Below are positions 6,516-11,036 of a DNA stretch of 11,036 bases, piece by piece. Under the pieces are notes generated by a model. It was not told the origin of the DNA. It saw only the letters and a program-made list of their open reading frames with translations, and searched no databases. Position numbers and translations under genes: made by a program. Source of the stretch: an uncultured Lachnobacterium sp. (GTDB lineage: Bacteria; Bacillota; Clostridia; Lachnospirales; Lachnospiraceae); assembly GCA_945971355.1 (NCBI GenBank), contig CAMFPD010000058.1, positions 1-11,036 on the forward strand, written 5' to 3'. Within the stretch, counting starts at the first letter, position 1, and every line of letters begins with the position of its first letter.

Positions 6516-7914
6516 TTACAATTTCACCTATATAATAGAAGCCTTTACATTCACTTAATTTAACATTATACAGATTACCTATCATATCAGAAGTTCCCGG
6601 GAAGTGTACAACTGCATTATTGTCAAGTCGGCCTGTTACATATTCAGGATTTTGCTCATCCATCTCCTCAGCTAAAACCTGCATTGTACGTCCTTCTAAC
6701 AGTAAGGCTTTCTCTGTAGAGATAGTCTGCACCTCTTTTAATAATCTGTCAAATCTATCCTTTACGACATCCTCCGGAACCTGATTTTCCATTGATGCAG
6801 CTGGAGTTCCAGTTCTTTTTGAATAAATAAAGGTAAAAGCACTATCATAGCGAACCTGCTTTACCACATCCATTGTCTCTAAAAAATCTTCCTCAGTCTC
6901 TCCTGGGAAACCTACAATAATATCTGTTGTAAGTGCAATATCAGGAACCGCTTCACGTAGCTTTCTAACCTCCTCAAGATATTGTTCTTTATCATAATGA
7001 CGATTCATAATCTTAAGGATTCTGGAACTTCCAGACTGCAATGGCAGATGGAAATGCTTACATACTTTATCACATTCTCTCATTGCCTGAATCAAATCGT
7101 CAGATAAATCCTTTGGATGAGAAGTCATAAATCTGATTCTCTTAAGTCCTTCAATTTTATTTACTTCTCTTAACAAATCAGCAAAGGACATTGGATTGTC
7201 AAGGTTTTTGCCATAAGAGTTAACATTTTGTCCCAGCAGCATAACCTCACAAACTCCATCTGCAACAAGAGATTCGATTTCCCTGATAATTTCTTTTGGC
7301 TCTCTGCTTCTCTCTCTTCCTCTGACATAAGGAACAATACAATAACTACAGAAGTTATTACATCCGAACATAATGTTTACACCTGACTTAAAAGAGAATT
7401 TTCTCTTAACAGGGAGGTCCTCCACAATTTTATCTGTATCCTTCCATATATCCACTATCATAGAATTTGACTCAAACATATTGCAGACTAATTCAGCAAA
7501 CTTGTAGATATTATGAGTTCCAAATATTAAATCTACGAATCTATAGCTCTTTTGAATTTTTGCTACAACTGTCTCTTCCTGCATCATACATCCGCAGAGT
7601 GCAATTCTCATTTCCGGATTTTGTTTTTTGTATTTTTGCAAATAACCAAGTCGTCCATACACTTTGTTATTTGCATTTTCTCTGACTGTACATGTATTGT
7701 ATACAACAAAATCGGCATGCTCATCATCTGATTCTACATATCCGATTTCTTCTAAAATACCCTCAAGCTTCTCAGAGTCTCGGGCATTCATTTGACAACC
7801 AAAAGTCTTAACATTATATGTGAGTTTTCTTCCTAATTCATCCTCACAACTTTTAACATAGGCTCTTGCTTTTTCAATGTATTCATACTGCTGTACTGCT
7901 TCTAAATCTCTCAT
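6508..7914 (-). CDS. miaB: tRNA (N6-isopentenyladenosine(37)-C2)-methylthiotransferase MiaB
   Basis: MiaB adds the 2-methylthio group to i6A37 in tRNAs reading codons that start with U, using two [4Fe-4S] clusters and S-adenosylmethionine. The 468 residues have the expected three-part layout. The N-terminal MTTase domain has cluster cysteines at 40 (FGCQMN), 75 (NTCTVRENA) and 109 (CGCMMQE). The radical SAM core carries the C-x3-C-x2-C motif at 185, 189 and 192 (GCNNFCSYCIVP), followed by RGRERSR. A TRAM RNA-binding domain lies at about 400-465. The CTVRENA motif and overall length favour MiaB over the ribosomal enzyme RimO or the MtaB family. It starts 15 bases after proA with AGAGG upstream, and its end overlaps the NusG_II gene by 8 bases. 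MiaA, which makes its i6A substrate, is not in this window. Confidence 0.97.
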   Translation of the reverse strand: MRDLEAVQQYEYIEKARAYVKSCEDELGRKLTYNVKTFGCQMNARDSEKLEGILEEIGYVESDDEHADFVVYNTCTVRENANNKVYGRLGYLQKYKKQNPEMRIALCGCMMQEETVVAKIQKSYRFVDLIFGTHNIYKFAELVCNMFESNSMIVDIWKDTDKIVEDLPVKRKFSFKSGVNIMFGCNNFCSYCIVPYVRGRERSREPKEIIREIESLVADGVCEVMLLGQNVNSYGKNLDNPMSFADLLREVNKIEGLKRIRFMTSHPKDLSDDLIQAMRECDKVCKHFHLPLQSGSSRILKIMNRHYDKEQYLEEVRKLREAVPDIALTTDIIVGFPGETEEDFLETMDVVKQVRYDSAFTFIYSKRTGTPAASMENQVPEDVVKDRFDRLLKEVQTISTEKALLLEGRTMQVLAEEMDEQNPEYVTGRLDNNAVVHFPGTSDMIGNLYNVKLSECKGFYYIGEIVND

Positions 7915-7929
7915 ATTATCCTCTTACTT

Positions 7930-9186
7930 TTACTTTCTAATCTGGCCATTGCCATAAATTGTATATTTATAACTTGTCAATGCTTCAAGTCCCATTGGTC
8001 CTCTGGCATGAAGCTTTTGAGTACTTATACCGATCTCTGCTCCAAAACCAAATTCGTTTCCATCAGAAAAACGGGTAGATGCATTTACATATACGCATGC
8101 AGAATCTACTTCGTCAAGGAATTTCTGTGCAGAATCATAATCATTAGTGATAATTGTCTCTGAATGAGAGGTATTGTATCTGTTTATGTGTTCAATTGCT
8201 TCATCTAATGAATCCACCACCTTAAGGGAAAGAATATAATCAAGGTACTCTGTTCCCCAATCCTCTTCATCAGCTAAGATGGCATGCTTTTTTGTCTCAA
8301 GCAAAGCTTTTGAGTATTCATCACAGCGAACCTCTACTTTGTGTTCCCTCAATGCTTTGTACATTTTTGGAATAAATTTATCTGCAATATCCTTATGTAC
8401 AACGACTGATTCACATGCATTACATACACTTATTCGCTGTGTTTTTGCATTGACAATTATATCAATTGCCATATCAAAATCAGCATCCTTATCTACATAA
8501 ACATGACAATTTCCTGTTCCAGTTTGAATTACAGGAATTGTTGAATTATTTACTACGTTTTGAATAAGACCTGCCCCTCCTCTTGGAATAAGCAAATCAA
8601 CATATCTGTTCATACGCATAAATTCAATCGTTGTCTCTCTGTCCGTGCTCTCAATAAGACTTAGTGCTCCATCTGGTATATTATTCTTTTTGAGAATCTT
8701 CTTCAATATGGAAACAATGGCAATATTTGAATTTATTGCATCGCTGCCGCCTTTTAATATTACACAGTTCCCCGTCTTGAAACAAAGTCCAAATGCATCA
8801 GTAGTCACATTTGGCCGTGCTTCAAAAATGATACCAATCACACCGATAGAAACACGTTTCTTCCCTATTATTAGTCCGTTTGGTCTTCGAGTCATGTTCA
8901 TCACTTCGCCAATTGGATCATTAAGCTTTGCAATCTGGCGCAAACCATCTGCCATCCCCTCAATTCTTTCCTTATTAAGGGTTAATCTGTCTATCATTGC
9001 TGGTGCCATAAGCTTTTCTTTTGCGTTAGCTATATCTAACTCATTTGCTTTCAGAACTTTATCACAATGCTTTTCGAGACTGTCAGCACACTGTAATAAT
9101 ACAGCATTTTTAATATCTGTATCCAGCGTTCCAACCTTTATTCTTGACTCATGTGCTACACTACATATTTCTTCTAATTTTGTCAT
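7930..9186 (-). CDS. proA: Glutamate-5-semialdehyde dehydrogenase (gamma-glutamyl phosphate reductase) ProA
   Basis: ProA reduces gamma-glutamyl phosphate with NADPH to glutamate 5-semialdehyde, which cyclises to pyrroline-5-carboxylate, the second step of proline synthesis. The 418 residues match the family length. Landmarks are IGVIGIIFEARPNVTTDA at about 114-131, LKGGSDAINSN at 144-154, PRGGAGLI at 201-208, TGTGNCHVYVD at 222-232, and the catalytic Cys255 in QRISVCNACES. The C-terminal region contains FGAEIGISTQKLHARGPMGL, typical of ProA. The start at 9186 is supported by AGAGG about 9 bases upstream and places the first 26 bases inside the end of the cyclo-ligase gene. ProB lies two genes upstream in the same operon, so the two enzymes of the channelled pathway are co-transcribed. 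ProC is not in the window. Confidence 0.98.
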   Translation of the reverse strand: MTKLEEICSVAHESRIKVGTLDTDIKNAVLLQCADSLEKHCDKVLKANELDIANAKEKLMAPAMIDRLTLNKERIEGMADGLRQIAKLNDPIGEVMNMTRRPNGLIIGKKRVSIGVIGIIFEARPNVTTDAFGLCFKTGNCVILKGGSDAINSNIAIVSILKKILKKNNIPDGALSLIESTDRETTIEFMRMNRYVDLLIPRGGAGLIQNVVNNSTIPVIQTGTGNCHVYVDKDADFDMAIDIIVNAKTQRISVCNACESVVVHKDIADKFIPKMYKALREHKVEVRCDEYSKALLETKKHAILADEEDWGTEYLDYILSLKVVDSLDEAIEHINRYNTSHSETIITNDYDSAQKFLDEVDSACVYVNASTRFSDGNEFGFGAEIGISTQKLHARGPMGLEALTSYKYTIYGNGQIRK

Positions 9187-9733
9187 TGATGAAGACCTCT
9201 CTTTTCTCTGTTATCAACGCATCCATGGAAACATCAAAGGAACCTGGTTCCCATTTTGGACAAATTTGAAAATCAAATGCTACTCCAATTTTTGCTATAT
9301 CACTGTATCTGTTAAAGTATTTATCATAAAACCCTTTGCCATATCCGATTCTATCTCCCTGTTCAGAAAAAACAAGTCCTGGAACAAGGCACAATGTATT
9401 TCTATTTGGGTAGAATACCGGGCAGGATTCAGTTGGTTCTTTAATATGAAAATATCCTTCTGACAAATCAGCTAAGGAATTAATCAGATAAAAATCCATT
9501 TGTGAACCATTTACTCTTGGATATGCAATCTTTTTACCAGCTAAAACTGCCTCATTAGCAAAATAAACTAAATCTACTTCATTATTTATTGCTGAGTATA
9601 CTAAAAAGCTGTCATATTTTTTTAGTTCCAACAGTTTATCACAAATAAGTTTACTGTCCTTTTTTACCAGTTCTTTAGATAATTTGTCTCTCTGTTGTTT
9701 TATAATATTACGAAGTGATTCCTTTTTTTTCAT
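9161..9733 (-). CDS. 5-formyltetrahydrofolate cyclo-ligase (methenyl-THF synthetase)
   Basis: The enzyme uses ATP to convert 5-formyl-THF into 5,10-methenyl-THF, returning an inactive folate to one-carbon metabolism. I chose the ATG at 9733 (190 residues) because the family normally begins with K..LR....R and this start gives MKKKESLRNIIKQQRDKLS; GGTGA lies 5 bases before it. An in-frame ATG at 9769 would add 12 residues but has no ribosome site and deepens the overlap with the DUF896 gene. Motifs, numbered from 9733: the ATP-binding N-terminal basic helix at 7-19, AYPRV at 70-74, IKEP at 97-100, and the signature VPGL.F...GDRIGYGKGFYDKY at 117-139. It overlaps the DUF896 gene and proA by 26 bases each, so translation is probably coupled. 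Regulation together with proline genes, rather than folate genes, is unusual. Confidence 0.93.
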   Translation of the reverse strand: MKKKESLRNIIKQQRDKLSKELVKKDSKLICDKLLELKKYDSFLVYSAINNEVDLVYFANEAVLAGKKIAYPRVNGSQMDFYLINSLADLSEGYFHIKEPTESCPVFYPNRNTLCLVPGLVFSEQGDRIGYGKGFYDKYFNRYSDIAKIGVAFDFQICPKWEPGSFDVSMDALITEKREVFINDKIRRNM

Positions 9734-9932
9734 ATTTTTCACCAAGGTTTTCAATTGTTCCGTCTTCATTTACCATATCAATGTTATTTAATTGGCTCTG
9801 AACATTTTTCTTGATGCTGGCAATAAATTCTTTTCTCAGAATTGCCTGTTCATTTTTCTCAGCTTCTGTCAAACCTTCAGCTTTTGATTTTCTGTACAAT
9901 TCATTAATTCTGTCAATTTTTTCCTGTGTCAT
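9708..9932 (-). CDS. DUF896 (UPF0291 / YnzC-like) small protein
   Basis: The 74-residue protein contains the family core IDRINELYRKSKAEGLTEAE at about 6-25 followed by EQAILRKEFIASI, forming the two-helix hairpin seen in YnzC of Bacillus subtilis. The remaining C-terminal part is polar (NEDGTIENLGEKYEKKG). It is predicted to be soluble and cytoplasmic, with no signal peptide or membrane helix. In B. subtilis ynzC belongs to the SOS-induced yneA operon, but the biochemical function of the family is unknown. Here it starts inside the stop codon of proB (TAATG, one-base overlap) and its end overlaps the cyclo-ligase start, so its expression is tied to the proline operon. No SOS box was seen in the region. 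Confidence 0.9.
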   Translation of the reverse strand: MTQEKIDRINELYRKSKAEGLTEAEKNEQAILRKEFIASIKKNVQSQLNNIDMVNEDGTIENLGEKYEKKGITS

Positions 9933-10771
9933 TATCCTATCGTCTCCATAATATAATTTTCTAACACAAAATTAGGATTTTTCTGTGCATGGAATTTAGT
10001 CCCTACAAAATCATCTTCCAATATCTTATAAAGGACCGAAAAATCATTTGCGTTTGCAATAATCATGTCTGCCCCAGAATATGTAGCAATTTTTGCGGCA
10101 GTAAGCTTTGTTGCCATTCCACCAGTTCCAACATTGCTGCCAGTGGAATCCTTTGCCATATCAAAAATGCTGTTATCTATTTCTGTAACATCTTTTATTA
10201 GTTTGGCATTTGGATTGCTATGTGGGTCATCTGTATACAATCCGTCAATATCTGATAAAAGTACAAGTAAGTCTGCATTTACCAGACAGGAAACCAATGC
10301 AGACAGTGTATCATTATCACCAAACTGCATTTCATATGTACTAACTGTATCATTTTCATTTACAATAGGAACAACTCCCAATTTGAAAAGCTCCTCAAAG
10401 GTGTTCATTGCATTTGATCTTGATACAGGATTTATCATTGTGTTTTTGGTCATAAGAACCTGACCAGAAGTCTGATTATATTCGCCAAATAATTTTTGAT
10501 ATGTCATCATAAGACGCCCCTGTCCAACAGCGGCACATGCCTGCTTTGTTGAGATATCCTTTGGTCTCTCCTTAAGTCCAATTGCATCTCTTCCAACTGC
10601 AATTGCGCCAGAACTTACAAGACATACGTCCTTTCCCTGATTTCTCAAATCACAAATTGCCCGCACAAGTTTTTCCATCTTTAAAAAATTCACACTGCCT
10701 GTCTCAGGATGTGTTAAAGATGAAGAGCCAATTTTAATTACAATTCTTTTGTATTCCTTTGCTGTTTCCAT
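9932..10771 (-). CDS. proB: Glutamate 5-kinase ProB, short form without PUA domain
   Basis: ProB phosphorylates glutamate with ATP to gamma-glutamyl phosphate, the committed and normally proline-inhibited step of proline synthesis. The protein is a single amino-acid-kinase domain of 279 residues with KIGSS at 13-17, VSSGAIAVG at 52-60, NENDTVS at 138-144, FGDNDTLSA at 150-158, SDIDGLYT at 173-180 and GTGGMATK at 215-222. The C-terminal PUA domain of the roughly 370-residue E. coli enzyme is absent; the natural stop follows the kinase fold, so this is a short-form enzyme, not a frameshift. The ATG at 10771 has AAGGG about 9 bases upstream. It is the first gene of the minus-strand operon and its stop overlaps the DUF896 start by one base. 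The gene beyond it is divergent, so the operon promoter should lie in the 180-base gap. Confidence 0.97.
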   Translation of the reverse strand: METAKEYKRIVIKIGSSSLTHPETGSVNFLKMEKLVRAICDLRNQGKDVCLVSSGAIAVGRDAIGLKERPKDISTKQACAAVGQGRLMMTYQKLFGEYNQTSGQVLMTKNTMINPVSRSNAMNTFEELFKLGVVPIVNENDTVSTYEMQFGDNDTLSALVSCLVNADLLVLLSDIDGLYTDDPHSNPNAKLIKDVTEIDNSIFDMAKDSTGSNVGTGGMATKLTAAKIATYSGADMIIANANDFSVLYKILEDDFVGTKFHAQKNPNFVLENYIMETIG

Positions 10772-10820
10772 AACTTATTCCCTTATATATCTAATCTACC
10801 TAAAATAACATACATAGATT

Positions 10821-10849
10821 ACTCTACCATATATCTTATAAAAATACAA
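10821..10849 (-). promoter_or_regulatory. Weak candidate promoter for the proB operon
   Basis: On the minus strand, TTGTAT (10849-10844) is followed by a 17-base spacer and TAGAGT (10826-10821), each matching 4 of 6 consensus bases. The leader would be about 40 bases before the proB ATG. The gap is very AT-rich, so other hexamer pairs are possible. No T-box antiterminator or riboswitch core was recognised. Confidence 0.3.
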
Positions 10850-10863
10850 AATCTATTTATTGG

Positions 10864-10892
10864 TTGTTTCAAAAAAATTATTGTGATATAAA
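10864..10892 (+). promoter_or_regulatory. Candidate extended -10 promoter for the rightward gene
   Basis: TTGTTT (10864-10869), a 17-base spacer, and TATAAA (10887-10892) preceded by TGA (an extended -10 TGN) point rightward. The start would be at about 10899, leaving a leader of about 53 bases that contains an AAGGA ribosome site. A second pair downstream (TTGACA at 10906, TATATA at 10928) has a better -35 but would start transcription at the ribosome site itself. Confidence 0.4.
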
Positions 10893-10914
10893 TAAAACGT
10901 GGCTTTTGACATGC

Positions 10915-10926
10915 TGTGAAGTCACA
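10915..10926. repeat. Short inverted repeat TGTGA-AG-TCACA in the divergent intergenic region
   Basis: TGTGA (10915-10919) and TCACA (10922-10926) face each other across 2 bases. A further TTGTGA occurs at 10881-10886, next to the candidate -10 box. These are CRP/FNR-like half-sites, but the 2-base spacing differs from the usual 6, so an operator for another regulator, or chance, is equally possible. Confidence 0.3.
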
Positions 10927-10951
10927 ATATATACACAAGGACGATTTTAAC

Positions 10952-11036
10952 ATGAAAAAGAAAATTTCATTTATTATTACAATATGCCTTATATCTGTTC
11001 TGCTCTATATATTCACTAATTTACACTCAGATGCAG
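10952..11036 (+). CDS. Start of an exported or membrane-anchored protein, unknown function (cut by window edge)
   Basis: An ATG at 10952 opens 28 codons with no stop before the window ends. The N-terminus is MKKKISF followed by a hydrophobic stretch to about residue 22 (IITICLISVLLYIF), then TNLHSDA. Three lysines plus one hydrophobic segment fit a signal peptide or a single N-terminal anchor; no lipobox cysteine is visible in the part seen, the only cysteine (residue 12) lying inside the hydrophobic core. AAGGA lies 10 bases upstream. The gene is divergent from proB and shares the 180-base intergenic gap with it. The rest of the protein lies outside the window, so no family can be named. Confidence 0.65.
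   Translation, partial: MKKKISFIITICLISVLLYIFTNLHSDA

Noticed and set aside
8645..9463. A 272-codon open frame on the plus strand
   Set aside because: It lies antisense to proA and the cyclo-ligase, both of which have clear family motifs. Its translation shows no recognisable domain and is the usual hydrophobic/serine-rich shadow of an AT-rich coding strand.
9734..9769. Upstream ATG for the cyclo-ligase (12 extra residues)
   Set aside because: There is no ribosome site before it, the extra residues fall outside the family alignment, and the overlap with DUF896 would grow to 62 bases. The ATG at 9733 has GGTGA at good spacing.
10906..10933. TTGACA-N16-TATATA as the promoter of the rightward gene
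   Set aside because: The -35 is perfect, but transcription would begin at about 10940, cutting into the AAGGA ribosome site. The extended -10 promoter upstream fits better, though this one is not fully excluded.
10772..10950. T-box or other riboswitch leader for proB
   Set aside because: The gap is too short, no T-box core (AGGGTGGNACCGCG-like) or terminator hairpin is visible, and the predicted leader is only about 40 bases.
1..11036. Mobile element, phage, defence system or CRISPR array
   Set aside because: No transposase, integrase, direct-repeat array or defence-type gene was found; all complete genes belong to housekeeping or widely distributed families.

Overview
The window looks like a chromosomal segment from a low-GC anaerobic Firmicute, most likely a Lachnospiraceae-type Clostridium relative (Roseburia, Butyrivibrio or Lachnospira-like). 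This rests on strong AT bias, good AGGAGG-type ribosome sites, the short ProB without a PUA domain, the ZapA / U32 peptidase / FtsW-RodA neighbourhood, and ruvAB without ruvC. The genus cannot be fixed from the sequence alone. I see no insertion sequence, prophage, CRISPR array, rRNA or tRNA.

Layout: nearly everything lies on the minus strand, so transcription runs from high to low coordinates. The first block starts at about 10.77 kb: proB, a DUF896 protein, 5-formyltetrahydrofolate cyclo-ligase, proA, miaB, a NusG-domain-II membrane-anchored protein, a Gx-family membrane protein, ruvA and ruvB. From proB to ruvA the genes overlap or are separated by at most about 21 bases, so this is probably one transcript. 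ruvB follows ruvA after a 91-base AT-rich spacer holding a long inverted repeat. The second block is zapA (with its own candidate promoter and a good intrinsic terminator), then a large RlhA-like U32 protein, then an FtsW/RodA/SpoVE protein that runs off the left edge. At the right edge, a divergent plus-strand gene begins with a signal peptide or membrane anchor and is cut after 28 codons.

How the genes work together: ProB and ProA make glutamate semialdehyde for proline. The cyclo-ligase recycles 5-formyl-THF. MiaB modifies tRNA A37, and the U32 protein probably takes part in RNA hydroxylation. RuvAB migrates Holliday junctions. ZapA and FtsW/RodA belong to the division or elongation machinery. 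The least understood parts are the NusG_II/Gx pair between miaB and ruvA and the DUF896 gene inside the proline operon. Overall this is a housekeeping region. I found no convincing new system, only several modest points worth checking.
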